Of a DNA stretch of 64,000 bases, positions 1 to 10,990 are shown in pieces. The stretch comes from Gonocerus acuteangulatus. Lineage: Eukaryota > Arthropoda > Insecta > Hemiptera > Coreidae. The notes under the pieces were generated by a model. It was not told the origin of the DNA. It saw only the letters and a list, made by a program, of their open reading frames with translations, and made no database searches. The stretch lies in assembly GCA_946811695.1 (NCBI GenBank), contig OX328127.1, positions 45,642,611-45,706,610 of the forward strand, written 5' to 3'. Position 1 is the stretch's first letter, and each line of letters opens with the position of its first letter. The position numbers were made by a program, and so were the translations under genes.

Positions 1-1303
1 TGTAAAATCGTCTAAAGGAAAGTGCAGAGTTCCATGGTGGAATAACTCATGCAAAACAGCTATTAAGAATAAAAAAAGGCACTAAATAAATACAGAAGAA
101 CTAGATGTACAAATGATTTAATAGAATTTAAAAAGTGTCGTGCAATAGCAAACAAAGAAATTAAACGAAGTAAAAGAGCTTCATGGAAAAACTTTGTATC
201 ATCAATAAATTCAAATTCTTCTATTAAACAAATTTGGAAAAGAGTTAACAGTATTCAGGGAATGCGAAGATTGAATCCAATTACGGGAATTTCTGTACAT
301 GGTGCATTAATAACTGACAAGTCGGATATAGCTAATGCTTTGGGAAAACACTTCTCAAAGATGTCAGCAGATGAGAATTACGACCCGGAATTCTTGCTTG
401 TTAAAGACCTGGAAGAACAAATAACTGAACCTCCAATTCAGGGTGGAAATAATGAAATTAATCAATCTTTTACGATCATTGAATTAGTCACTGCCCTCGA
501 ATCATGTAAGCTGAAATCTTCCCCAGGACCAGATAACATCCCCTATATATTCCTCAAACATCTAACACAATCAACTCTAAATCATCTCCTTCGAATCTAC
601 AATCACGCTTGGATCAATGAAGACTTCCCCGATATCTGGAGGCAGGCTAAAGTCGTACCAATAAAGAAGAAGTTAACTTCATGCCTAATGGACGATTTTA
701 GACCGATTTCACTCATATTTAATGGGTTCCTTTCCACATGGGCATTGAACTTAACGAGAAAGTAGATATTGAAGCCAATAATGCAAGAAAACACCAAAGT
801 GATAGCATAAAAGTGGCAGAGGTGTGCGGACAAGATTTAAAAGTATTTATTAAAAAACAAATATTAACAATGTGGACTAAGGAATGGTTAGAAACAGAAA
901 CAAAACTAAGAAACATTAAAATAACTCTAAATACTTGGAAAACCCCTGAAAGGCTGAACAGGAGGGAGGAAGTAGTTTTGGCAAGAATGAGAATTGGCCA
1001 CACTAAATTAACCCACAGTTATCTCCTGAAAGGACTGTACCCTACCACCTGTAAACATTGCAATGTTATATTAACTGTTGAACACTTCTTAACAGAATGT
1101 ACCGGACACACACTGGCGAGAAAAGTGAACAACATTGAAGGCAACCTTGCTGAAATCTTACAGGACGACGAAAGGGCTATACAAAAGGTATTCAAATTTG
1201 CCAAAGATATAGGCCTCTATTAAGAAATATAGAAACATAGAACTGCCAATGACTCATACGGGTAGAGGCAGTATAATTAAATAAATAAAAAAAATAAATA
1301 ATA
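1..1303 (+). pseudogene. I-like non-LTR retrotransposon copy A1, ORF2 remnant with internal deletion
   Basis: Remnant of an ORF2 (reverse transcriptase plus RNase H) from an I-like non-LTR retrotransposon; the left side is cut by the window edge. The linker motif VPWWN is at about 35-50. A frameshift in the A-run near 75 then leads into the RT N-terminal region, up to the RPISL motif at about 700-717. There the sequence jumps directly to the RNase H motif WVPFHMGI at about 722-750, and runs on to the C-terminal knuckle CKHCNVILTVEHFLTEC and a stop at about 1221. Compared with the copy at 6025-8796, about 540 codons including the catalytic YADD/FADD-type core are missing, and the join is out of frame. 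The 3' end has a stem-loop (1242-1272) and an AAAT-rich tail ending near 1303. Dead copy; family assignment is strong. Confidence 0.9.
1242..1272 (+). promoter_or_regulatory. 3' UTR stem-loop of I-like copy A1
   Basis: ACTGCC (1242-1247) pairs with GGCAGT (1267-1272) around a loop starting AATGAC, just before the AAAT tail. The sister copy at 5987-6015 has a different but equally pairable stem around a similar loop. A 3' RNA hairpin recognised by the element's own reverse transcriptase is a known theme in non-LTR elements; that role is inferred here. Confidence 0.55.
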
Positions 1304-2660
1304 ATTTAAGAATACTTAACAGGAAAATCCCAGAGTTTTTCTTTTAAAATCTAATAGCTTATAATTTTAAAAATGTATCCATGAAAAAAGAACTTGATTT
1401 TATGGAGCGCCTTTTATTTTTATCGATTTTTGAAATTTTTATGTTTTTAATTTATTTTAAATTAAAAATTTGTTTTTAAATAAATATACTTAGGAACCAG
1501 AAACATAAGACATAGTAAATATATTTTTTCCATATTCAAAATATTATTGTGACCATTTTGGTGAAAATCCCATTGAGATATCATTAACATTAACAGAGTA
1601 ATGATTTTTTGTAGTAAATGAAAGTCGCTTTGACTTAAATCGTCGGTAACAGCAAAAACAAGTTTTATAGACAACTTTAAAAATTCATAACTTAATAAAT
1701 GTTCAAGGTATCTAACTGAAATTTGCTATGAATCATTACAATGACCAGTTCAACAAATAAAAAAAAGTTTCAGGCAATTCTGAGGACATTGGTTTCATGG
1801 CCTGGATGATCTGATATGGACTGACCCATTAGAAATTTCCTTAACACCCAAATTTTTTTTTTTTTTTTTTTTTAACCTAGAAAAGACGTTCATTAGTATC
1901 TCGAAAATCCTTCACAATTTACCATCTAGATCAAGAAACACTCTGCTTGACATATTGCGTAAGTAATTCCGAACTACCGCTAAGGAGAGAGCTAGCGATC
2001 ATAGCTCAAAGATGGCCCCAACGTGTTATTTTATTATTTCCAAGGGCACCATTTTATAGATCACGACGATAACTACAACTTTGTCCCTTTGAAACATTTT
2101 GATATCTCAAACCGTTTAGTAGTTATTTCTCTTGTAGCCCGCTTATATGGGCCACCCTATATATGGGTGTGTGTGCATACACATATGAAAACGGATTCTT
2201 GTCGAGACTTATATGGTAAGAAATGACAATTCCCATCTACACTTCTAGATTGCCGCATCGAATCAATGGCATAACCGCTTCTACCACTAAGCCTGCGAAG
2301 TAGAAAGCCCACTAACATGATGTCAACTGTTTAGTGAACTGAGGATGATCCAGTCCAACAGACTAATACAAGATAAAATAAAACTTCAATCGCCTATAAG
2401 AAGGTACTAAAGAGATGGGAGTAGTAGCCACTAGTAGAGGTGGATAAGTAGTTTACTCCAGCGAGGGTCATAAGATGCAGACGGTAAGGGTAGCAGGTGC
2501 TTCAGGCTGGGCTACCTTTCAATAATGCAGAGCCACAAGTGAAGTTTAGGAGACCCAGGGGATGTTTATAGGGCGAACCTTCCGCCCTTAGGGGGCAGAC
2601 CTAGTCTCTAAGGCAAGTTTGCACCCTACCATCGTTTCCTAGTTTGAAAACTTTGGCCTT
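1304..2660. other. Stretch without recognisable gene
   Basis: AT-rich sequence with a long T-run at about 1852-1873. Short open frames here show no motif, sensible composition or recognisable homology. Nothing supported. Confidence 0.5.
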
Positions 2661-2662
2661 TT

Positions 2663-3065
2663 AGCGAGTTTCCTTCCTGCCTCCATAGGAAGGAAGGTGG
2701 CTTATGACGTCGACCAGATGACGCAATGTGAAACTGTTGGCTAGAAACGTCCTTGCAGCAATTTAGTATTAAAAAGTTGGACTTGGAGGTACTGCGTCAT
2801 ATTAGCGCGTTTCCATATAATGCTAACAAACACTTTCAAGCATCATTTTCCCCGGCTGAAGTCGTCCCATCAAAACTTTATATGAAATACATATATAAGG
2901 CGTTCGAATGCTCACTTACCACGATTTATCATGGATTCTGTCCAATTCTGTTGATACACTAACTTTATAGCGGTTTTCTTCCTTCCCTATGGGTGAGGAA
3001 GACGGCTTACGACGTTGACCCGGGGACGGTACCCGGAAGTGCTGGCGAGGAATTTCGTCGTTTCG
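2663..3065. mobile_element. Cluster of Helentron-like terminal fragments
   Basis: Three termini of the family described at 38919-40425 sit here. A 3' end in minus orientation starts at TTTTAGCG (2663), followed by the hairpin block TTTCCTTCC..GGAAGGAA. A 5' end in plus orientation follows at about 2774 (AAAAAGTTGGACTTGGAGGT, then ATTAGCGCGTTTCC). A second minus-orientation 3' end lies at about 2967 with CTTCCTTCCCTATGGGTGAGGAAG. All are diverged and fragmentary, so this looks like old nested or rearranged insertions rather than one element. Confidence 0.6.
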
Positions 3066-3660
3066 AAAGTTTTGATGGGACCACCAGTTCAGCCGGAGTT
3101 AATTATAAATACGTCCACAGACAACAACTACTTTTCTTTCTCTATTTTGTTTGAAAGCCATTTTCCTAGTCTTTGTTTAATTTCTCTTAGTTTGTTGTCT
3201 ATCGTCAGGTGCCAAAATTCGTCCCACTTTTTTATAACTGGCTTATTAATTAGGGGGTGTCGACAACAAAAAATATGACGATAAGAAAACGTAAACCCAT
3301 GTGCACCAGATATATCTCAGAATTCATTCAACTGATTTGGAAAAAATTGTCAAAACATTTTCTTAAAAGTATTATCAAAGATAGGCTATGCCGATTTTTT
3401 TTTATTTGATGCATAAAATGGAAATGTTTTCTACTCAAATTTTGAGCTCAATTATTTTATTTATTTAGTGTTTTGGCGAATACTCAAGGAATAGTCACTC
3501 CTGAACTTGGCCAGACTAGGAAACCAGCTTAGTTATTGCTATTTGTGTAAAATAAAATGTTAAAGTGTTGGGTTAAGGATGGAAATATCACTGGTAACAT
3601 AATGTGTTTGAGGCAGCAATGTTTATAGCAATCAAATAAGTTCTTGAGGTAGATCAGTAC

Positions 3661-3841
3661 TTTTTCTTTTTTTAACGGTGCATCGACAAATCCGGGCCGA
3701 TTAACGCCGACATCCAGGGCGCAACCAGGAACTTTCTCAGCGAGCCCTGAGATGAGAAAATTCCTGCCGCCGGTGGGGATCGAACCCACTATCTCCCGCT
3801 TATGAATTCAAGGCGCTAACCACTAGACCACGGGAGACCCC
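3661..3841 (-). mobile_element. tRNA-derived SINE, family 1, full length
   Basis: Reads on the minus strand. The tRNA-like head has GTGGTCTAGTGGTTAGCG (box A region) and GGGTTCGATCCCC (box B), then a body with GCTCGCTGAGAAAG and GTCGATGCACCG, and an A-rich tail. It is flanked by a perfect 11-bp duplication TAGATCAGTAC (3650-3660 and 3842-3852), which fixes the insertion borders. Related copies lie at 22571-22738, 26682-26850, 33587-33695 (truncated), 40207-40386 and about 41115-41305. No coding capacity; mobilisation would depend on a LINE partner. Confidence 0.93.
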
Positions 3842-3852
3842 TAGATCAGTAC

Positions 3853-4710
3853 AGTGTTAAATACTGGCAGTGATAATAAGCCATTGATGACATTATGTTT
3901 CCTGGAATATTAAGTGATGTTTTCATTTACTTGCTACCTTAACACATAAACTTACATATTCAGAAGATGCTGATCGTTGAATTATCGCCAAAGAAGCAGA
4001 ACACTGATTAAATAAATAAATTATTCTTAAAATGACTTCTTTCTTGTAAATCTCATGGTTTTTTATCTCTCAACAAAAAATCAAAAGTTGAAATTCGATG
4101 AAAAGTCGATCGAGTCCACTCTTCGAAGCGGTTTATTCTTTCGAAGAGGCCTTAGCGTCAACCTTTTGTGGCAGAATATTCAAAATATCCGAAATGTTAT
4201 TCAAAGCCACAGAGAGAAATACTACCATGTAAAAATTTCGGAGGTGTAGACAGGTTATAAGGAAGAGGTATGTCTATGACCTTGACACCGATAACCTTGG
4301 TACGGACCTAAAAATACCGGATACCGGCCGTTCCAGCCAGCCTCTTACATTGCTTACTGACTTCTTATGATTCTGCATAATTCCTTGAACCTACATTGGA
4401 ACGACAGCTAGTATCACACACATTACCGAAATTTTTAAGTAGATTCAGTCGAATATTCTTAAATATATCGAAAAGCTTGGTTTGATTGATGAAATAAATT
4501 ATTGGTTCCAAATCGAGAAAGATTTGCATCTGACAAGGCCCTGTCCGTAGAGAGTTAACTGACTTACCTTGGCAAAAAAAAATAACTTGATAACCTACTG
4601 ATTAAGAAGACTTCCTAAAACTTACTGCCTTATTGGATAAAACAATTAATTCGAATAGTATAAAGTTCACTGAAAATCTAAAATCTTCGCTATTTTCTCG
4701 TCTGCAGAAA
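3853..4710. other. Stretch without recognisable gene
   Basis: AT-rich sequence between the SINE and the foldback element. A 64-codon open frame at 4055-4249 has no recognisable motif and I do not call it. Confidence 0.5.
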
Positions 4711-5833
4711 GAAAATAAGGTAAAATTGCAGTTTCCAGCCCTCCAAACCGATTTCTTTCAAACTTTGCACAATAACGTATTTTGATGCACTAAACACGAA
4801 TACGATAAAAAAAAAACGTCGGATTTAACTAGGAAAGAAATTATTAAGCACATAAGTTCACTGTTGTGCAGGTTATGAGAGCTAATGTAAACAATTAAAT
4901 TTGTGACGACTTTAAGGCATAAATGACGACTTTAAGGTACACATGCTATGCGTTTCCGCTCGCTACGCTCGCTCAAAAAGATAACAAAAGTCAATCCAAC
5001 TCGCTAAAATTAATAGAATATAATATTAAGCACTAAAGTTAGGAAGGTTATAAAACTAGGCGTATTTGTAAACATGCGCATGCGCAGATACGTAACATTG
5101 GGAAACAGAGAACTCTCATTTGAAATGTTCAGAAACTATTTATTCAAAGATATTGTTAATTTTAAGGGCATTCTCACCCGTCGTCACCTGTCGCTTAAGG
5201 GCATACGTGCTATGCGTTTCCGCTCGCTCCGCTCGCTCAAGAAAATAACAAAACCCCAGTCAATTCAACTCCCTAAAATTAATAGAATTCTATTAATTTT
5301 AGCGAGTTGGATTGACTGGGGTTTTGTTATCTTCTTGAGCGAGCGGAGCGAGCGGAAACGCATAGCATGTTTGCCCTTAAAATCGCCCTAGACATTCTTC
5401 TGCATTCCTAATCATTCGTCCTAGACATTCTTCTGCTATTATAAAGGCATTAGCTAATTATTAAGGGATTTCTGATATATAATACTTTTCATGAACGAAA
5501 CAAGAAATGTGAAGAGTGTTTCATTATTTAAAAAAATGATTGTAAATAAATAACTGCTGATGAATTTCGATAATTTATGGTAAATTTCAATTAAACTTCC
5601 TTATTACGAACTTTTCTATACCCGCGCATGCGTATGTTGACAAATTTAGTTGTTTACATTAGCTCTTATAACCTGCACAACAGTGAACTTATGTGCTTTA
5701 TAACTTCTTTCCTAGTTAAATCCGACGTTTTCTTTTATCGTATTCGTGTTTAGTGCATCAAAATACGTTATTGTGCAAAGTTTGAAAGAAATCGGTTTGG
5801 AGGGCTGGAAACTGCATTTTTACCGAAAATAAG
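4711..5833. mobile_element. Foldback-type element with long inverted ends
   Basis: The left end (about 4711-4907) and right end (about 5636-5833) are reverse complements over roughly 195 bp. They share the blocks TTTCCAGCCCTCCAAACCGA, the CGTCGGATTTAACTAGGAAA region and TGTGCAGGTTATGAGAGC. The centre holds a near-perfect palindrome (5195-5380) and repeats of the CpG-rich motif CCGCTCGCTNCGCTCGCTC. No protein is encoded. The form fits a non-autonomous foldback or MITE-type DNA element. No clear target duplication was identified, so the exact ends are approximate. Confidence 0.75.
5195..5380. repeat. Near-perfect palindrome centred on GAATTC
   Basis: About 93-bp arms meet with no spacer at GAATTC (5285-5290). 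Both arms carry CTATGCGTTTCCGCTCGCT and CCCAGTCAATYCAACTC. A few mismatches (for example ATACGTGC against AAACATGC near the outer ends) show that it is not a trivial copy. It would form a long hairpin when single-stranded. Confidence 0.9.
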
Positions 5834-5986
5834 ACATTTTTAATTCACAAGATTAGGAAATGAGTCATCTTAGCACGTGTTACAAATAATGTGTACATTT
5901 GTGGTGATTTAGAAATGTGAGAATAAATATTATTATCTTATTATTTCGCCATTTATTTTTTTTTATTTATTTATTTTATGGTTTTA

Positions 5987-6015
5987 CACCGCTTCTACAA
6001 AAGTCATTAGCGGTG
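5987..6015 (-). promoter_or_regulatory. 3' UTR stem-loop of I-like copy A2
   Basis: On the minus strand CACCGCT pairs with AGCGGTG around the loop AATGACTTTTGTAGA, directly ahead of the tail. The stem bases differ from copy A1 (ACTGCC/GGCAGT), yet pairing is kept and the AATGAC loop start is shared. Confidence 0.55.
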
Positions 6016-6024
6016 ACTATATAA

Positions 6025-8796
6025 TTAAATGAAACTGTACATGTTGATTTCTTTTAAAAATTCTAAAATGTTGTTTAAACTTCCTGAGTCTTCTCCCAAT
6101 AATTCTGATAGATGTCTCTCCAGTTTCCACTTTTTCCTCTTCTCTGTAAATTGGTGGCATTCAGTGAGAATGTGTTCCACAGTGAGGGGAGCATTGTCGC
6201 ATGGAGAACATGTAGGGGGATAAAGCTCTGTTAATAAATAAGAATGGGTCAATTTGCTGTGGCCTAGTCTCAGTCTGGCTAGAACTATTTCTTCTCTTCG
6301 GTTTTTTCTGTTAGCCGAATACCAGGGTCCAACCGTCTTTTTAATCTTAGATAGTTTGCTACTGCTGGTTGACCAGGTAATTTCCCATTGCTTCATTAAT
6401 TTCTTCCGATTGTAATGGTTCCAATCTCCTTGAGAGAGGAATGGTTCTAGCATGACTGAGTCCTGTAATGCATTCTTGGCTTCTTCGTCAGCTTGCTCGT
6501 TTCCTCTTATGCCCATATGTGATGGCACCCAAATGAAAATGATGCTCTTGCTCGTGTTCCTCAGTGTGGCAATTACTTTATTTGCAAGCCAAAATTTCTT
6601 GACTCCGGGTTTGCTCAGGCTTTGTAGGCAACTAAAAGAGTCTGTGGCTATTATAAAACTGTCTTCAGACGAAGCGAGAGCATCATTTATCGCCCGGAAT
6701 ATTGAGTACATTTCAGCTGTATAAATAGAATTTTCACAGCGAAGTGTGCACTTCTTTACAACTCCGTTTATAGTCCATGCACAACCACAAATAGAGTCCA
6801 CTGTTTTTGAGGCGTCTGTGTATATCCACGTTCTCTTCTCGTATATTTCTTGACGTTCCCTTAGCATTGCGTGGAGTATCATGGGGTTGATGTCCTGTTT
6901 GGTAGTTTGATGGAGGCTAAGATCCACTATAATGTTCACTGGATACCAGGATGGATAAAGATGGATGCTTTCTTCTACTGGAGTTAGTCTCTCGGCTCCT
7001 AGGTGTTCAATTAAATCCTCTAAACGCCCTCTAAAACCTACTCGTCCCGGCTTGTTCAGCAACGAGAATATTATGTGGCTCGGATTGCTATATATCTTGC
7101 TGGCGTAGGAGAGAGTCAAGATGGAACGTCGGATTTCCAGAGAAGGTTCGCCACTCTCAACATACATGCTTTCGACTGGAGTTGTTCTGAAGGCTCCGGT
7201 GGAAATTCTAATTCCAGCATTGTGGACGATGTTAAGGATGTTCAATGTCCTGGTCGAAGCAGAGCTATATACTACAGAACCATAGTCTAATTTCGATCGG
7301 ATCAATGTTCTGTACAGGTAGAGGAGGGTAGACCGATCACTTCCCCAGTTCCTGTTGGAAGCTACCTTCAGAATATTCATCCTTTTTAGGCACTGGAATC
7401 TGAGATCTTTGAAGTGTCCTGACCAGGTTAGACATCGATCAATTATTAGGCCTAAAAACTTAATTTTATCTGAAAATAAAATAGGTTTCCCAGCTGCCAT
7501 TAAATTTGGATTTAATCTACATTTCCTCTTACGACAGAAATGGACACCGCGAGTTTTTACAAAGGAAATTTTGAATCCAGTTATTTCACACCATAATAAA
7601 AGATTATTAATTGCATTTTGAAGCTGCCATTGTATAAATTCCATTGACTCATGTGCAAAGTAGAATACGAAGTCATCAGCAAAAAGGCCACCTTGAACTG
7701 AAGCGGGTAGACAACTTAAAATATCATTGATGGCCACTAGGAATAGAGTTACACTCAGTGGAGAACCCTGCGGAGTCCCATTCTCCTGTTGAAATATTGC
7801 AGAAATTGAGTGGTTTATTCTAACATGAAATAATCGCTCTGTAAGAAAGGCTTCCAAATACTTCATTATTCTTCCATTAAAACCCCAAGATTTTAGTGTG
7901 GCTAAGACCCTGCCTCGCCACATCATGTCATAGGCCTTCTCTATATCAACAAAGATGGATATAACATGCTGATTATTAGAGAATGCATTTTGAATGTAGG
8001 ATTCGAGGAGTACTAATTGATCCAATGTAGAATGGGATTTTCGGAAGCCGCATTGCCGAGGGTCTATCTTCTCCATCTTCTCTAGTGTTTCAATCAGCCG
8101 CCTGTTCACCATCTTCTCCATGATTTTCGAACTACAACAAAGAAGGGAGATTGGTCGGAAGTCATTCAGAAGTAAAGCATTTGTTTGTTTCTTAATGGGA
8201 TGTATGATAGCCGTGTTCCATAATTTGGGGATGGTCCCCTGTCTCCAGATTTCATTGTACATGTCTAGTAAGATAATCTTTGCTTTTTCTGGCAATTTTT
8301 TAAGGAGTTCGTATGGTATGTGGTCGGGACCGGGAGCTGATTGGCTCTTGCAGGTAAGTAGTGTTTCATCAAGTTCCTGTAGTGAAAAGAATGCATTATA
8401 ATATTCATCGTTGCGCGAGTCGATGGACAGTAGAGGATCGGCAAATTCTTTCCTTCTCTCTAGAAAAGTCTTCTCGTAATTGCTGGAGCTGGACTTCTCT
8501 TCAAAATGTCGGCCAAGGTTATTTACTATTTGTTGTGGTTCAGTTATTACTGTGTCTTCTATTTTTATACCTGTAATAATTGATGAACTTTTTTTACCTT
8601 GAATAGATCTAATTTTTGCCCAAATCTGTGCTATAGGAGTTTCAGAATTGATTGATTCAGTAAAGGCCAACCATGACTTTTTCTTACTATCCTTTATGGT
8701 TTTGTTGGCTATAGCTCTGAGCTTTTTGAACTCAATACAGTCTTCAATGCTTTTGGTTCGTCTGTATTTGTTCAAAGCTTTCTTTTTCTGCTTCAC
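6025..8796 (-). CDS. ORF2 fragment: reverse transcriptase and RNase H of I-like element
   Basis: 923 codons open without a stop. RT motif A is FVDIEKAYD (about residues 282-290), motif B is GTPQGSPLS (340-348) and the catalytic FADD is at 372-375. RNase H acidic residues sit in TDAS (660-663), AEM (694-696), TDS (718-720) and GNEQADEEA (about 765-773). The C-terminal knuckle is CSPC..VEHILTEC (863-880). The true ORF extended further upstream: in the same frame a TAG at 8821-8823 replaces the first W of the VPWWN linker motif seen at 35-50, and recognisable residues continue to about 8875. The start at 8796 is therefore only the first ATG after that stop. An I-type element copies its RNA into DNA at a nicked target; this copy lacks endonuclease and ORF1, so it is unlikely to move alone. 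Confidence 0.93.
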   Translation of the reverse strand: MKQKKKALNKYRRTKSIEDCIEFKKLRAIANKTIKDSKKKSWLAFTESINSETPIAQIWAKIRSIQGKKSSSIITGIKIEDTVITEPQQIVNNLGRHFEEKSSSSNYEKTFLERRKEFADPLLSIDSRNDEYYNAFFSLQELDETLLTCKSQSAPGPDHIPYELLKKLPEKAKIILLDMYNEIWRQGTIPKLWNTAIIHPIKKQTNALLLNDFRPISLLCCSSKIMEKMVNRRLIETLEKMEKIDPRQCGFRKSHSTLDQLVLLESYIQNAFSNNQHVISIFVDIEKAYDMMWRGRVLATLKSWGFNGRIMKYLEAFLTERLFHVRINHSISAIFQQENGTPQGSPLSVTLFLVAINDILSCLPASVQGGLFADDFVFYFAHESMEFIQWQLQNAINNLLLWCEITGFKISFVKTRGVHFCRKRKCRLNPNLMAAGKPILFSDKIKFLGLIIDRCLTWSGHFKDLRFQCLKRMNILKVASNRNWGSDRSTLLYLYRTLIRSKLDYGSVVYSSASTRTLNILNIVHNAGIRISTGAFRTTPVESMYVESGEPSLEIRRSILTLSYASKIYSNPSHIIFSLLNKPGRVGFRGRLEDLIEHLGAERLTPVEESIHLYPSWYPVNIIVDLSLHQTTKQDINPMILHAMLRERQEIYEKRTWIYTDASKTVDSICGCAWTINGVVKKCTLRCENSIYTAEMYSIFRAINDALASSEDSFIIATDSFSCLQSLSKPGVKKFWLANKVIATLRNTSKSIIFIWVPSHMGIRGNEQADEEAKNALQDSVMLEPFLSQGDWNHYNRKKLMKQWEITWSTSSSKLSKIKKTVGPWYSANRKNRREEIVLARLRLGHSKLTHSYLLTELYPPTCSPCDNAPLTVEHILTECHQFTEKRKKWKLERHLSELLGEDSGSLNNILEFLKEINMYSFI

Positions 8797-8895
8797 TGCT
8801 TCATAGCACTCGTTATTCCACTAAGGCACTAGTCTTTTTCTTTTGTTTGGTCTGCTTTTCGCCATTAATGGAACGAAACCAACACTTTAGAAAAT

Positions 8896-10551
8896 TTAAT
8901 TTAAATTATGTCATTTTGTTAAACTTCTGTTAGGCCTTTGAATGTTTTTTTTTCACTTACAATGATTTCGCAACTGTTTTTAAAATATTAAAACACATAT
9001 GGAAAGTTCAATACTTCTTATGTCTTCGGCATTAAAAGCGTACTTCTTCCCTATAGGGAGACAGGACGCACATTGTACAGCTTTACACATATAATGGTGA
9101 GCTACTTTTCATATCCTTCCATTATTAGATCTGGGAGTTCTACTGGGAGTTTATTTAGAAGATAACAAAAGTCACATTTCAGCGTTAATGGTACATTAAT
9201 ATTTATATACGGAGGAACCCCTCCTCCTAATGAACGAAGTAATTTCTTATCTATATAATTCAGTTTTATTATTATTTCTGGGTTTCTCTGCAATACAAAA
9301 AAAAAAAGCTGCCGTAAAGGAGACATTCACAGTTGTGGACTACTAATTCTATTTTCTGCAATATATTTTTTCCTCGTCAAAAAGTAGCCCAAGACTTACA
9401 TCTGCTGAATTTTCCGTAGCTTTATGAACTAAGTCAGCTTTCGTTGATTCTAAGTAATTCCAACTTACAAGTCCTCCGACTTATCTGTTATCTCCAAGTT
9501 CCAGTTGAGTAATAATCTACTGATTAATGACTTGAAATTACTTTCTGGAAGCTGCGTTTATAGATGCTGGTCACGCAGTATCCCAAATGCAAAGGAGGCT
9601 GCCCCTACTTAGACGGCAGTCTAAATGGAAATATTGTCAAGGTAAGATAAGCTTATTGACAGTCTTTAACAGAGTAAAATATCAATGAATTATTTTATTA
9701 AGGCCATATATTTATGAGTATTTTTGGGAGTGGGGTATTTTTCTAGTCATCTTCGAGACCAAATATCTCAAGAAAATATATGTTATTATAATTAAGAATA
9801 GGAAAAAGACAGTTAATAAAAAAATCGAAATTAAGGATCTGTATAGCATATTTTTTTAACTTAATAGACAATAATCGACAGAAAATGACTTCTTTAATGA
9901 AAATGACTTGGGAAATTGTCATTTACCCTCGCAGCAATCGACTTTAAAAATCAATTCTAATTGATTCCCTGGGGATTCTCAGCAAGAACGAATGGTTGAG
10001 ATTCGGCTAAGAAAAAACGTCAGATTATCAGAAAAGTCTATATTTCGCCTATGATATATTCGTTTAAATACTAACCGGGAAACATAATTGTACCTAATAT
10101 TTGATACTTTAAGTTATTACTATTGGTTGGAACCTTTTTAAATTTACCATAACTATCATTTATACTTAAAAATACGTCTACAATTAAGTCTACATACAGT
10201 AATAATAAAATATAAACACACACACAAAAAACACTAATGATCTTCAAACTTCGGTAAGTCCTACAGAAAATTGTGTGCAGATTCTGGTGTATATTGGAAA
10301 ATTTTATAGTTACGTTTAAAATTATATCCTTGTATAAGTGGAAATAATCGAAATATACATCGTTATTTATACAGCTAAATAATAAAGTAAGCGTGCTTAT
10401 AAAATTCGTTAATAACTTTATGAAAATGCATTTAGGTTAAGGTTATGGTGCATTTTGAATTAATTAAAATTAAATGACCTCTTACTCAAATAAAGGAATT
10501 ACCTATCTGGTGTCGTTAACATGAGAATTTCATAGTATTTCTACTGGAGGT
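8896..10551. other. Stretch without recognisable gene
   Basis: AT-rich. A short block at about 9035-9085 (AAAAGCGTACTTCTTCCCTATAGGGAG in part) resembles a decayed Helentron-like 3' hairpin. No coding region is supported; the 74-codon minus frame at 9102-9326 has no motif. Confidence 0.5.
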
Positions 10552-10990
10552 CGAATTGAGCCCTCCTTGCATAAGAAGGAGTCCTGCTTATGAGGTTGAC
10601 CTCATGCCATATGGCTCAAAATTGGACAGATTTTAAAACAATCTGATACAAAAGTACTTTGTGTAATTTGAAATTCGTTAACCAGCAGCATCCGCCTACC
10701 GGAACATGTTTTTTTTTGGCGAAATTCACCCGAAGAAAAATCGTAACGCTTACGTTTTTGCTTTACTATGCTTCCAGGTACACGTTTTTAACAAAATGGA
10801 TGGGGGGAATTTAATGAAGCCATTTCGAAGGCCACATCTGTAACCATCGTTGAGGATAACGGAAGAGTTTTCTTGGGATTTCTTATGTATCTCGAAACCG
10901 ATTGGGAAATCGTAGTAAATGTTAAGCATCTATTGGAAAGATTAATATATGATTTTTGATAGAGCCATCGCATTTTTAGAAATTTATGCT
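10552..10990 (-). mobile_element. Decayed Helentron-like element, subfamily 1 fragment
   Basis: A degenerate 3' hairpin (GAGCCCTCCTTGC..AAGGAGTCC) with CTTATGAGGTTGACCTCATG is followed by the internal blocks TTCGTTAACCAGCAGCATCC and GTAACGCTTACGTTTTTG. These match the internal order of the copy at 38919-40425 in minus orientation. The fragment stops where the 50-bp tandem array begins. Confidence 0.6.

Larger units (their letters stand above)
5955..8895 (-). mobile_element. I-like non-LTR retrotransposon copy A2, 5'-truncated
   Basis: Minus-strand element with RT, RNase H and C-terminal knuckle, a 3' stem-loop and an AAAT-rich tail on its 3' side (about 5955-5975 in window coordinates). Homology is lost near 8890, before the endonuclease domain, as expected from incomplete target-primed reverse transcription. 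It is the closest relative in the window of the copy at 1-1303. No target duplication could be defined. Confidence 0.88.

Noticed and set aside
3800..3841. Functional tRNA genes at the tRNA-like heads
   Set aside because: Heads lack proper anticodon and acceptor arms, share a common body and A-tail, and have target duplications, so they are SINEs.
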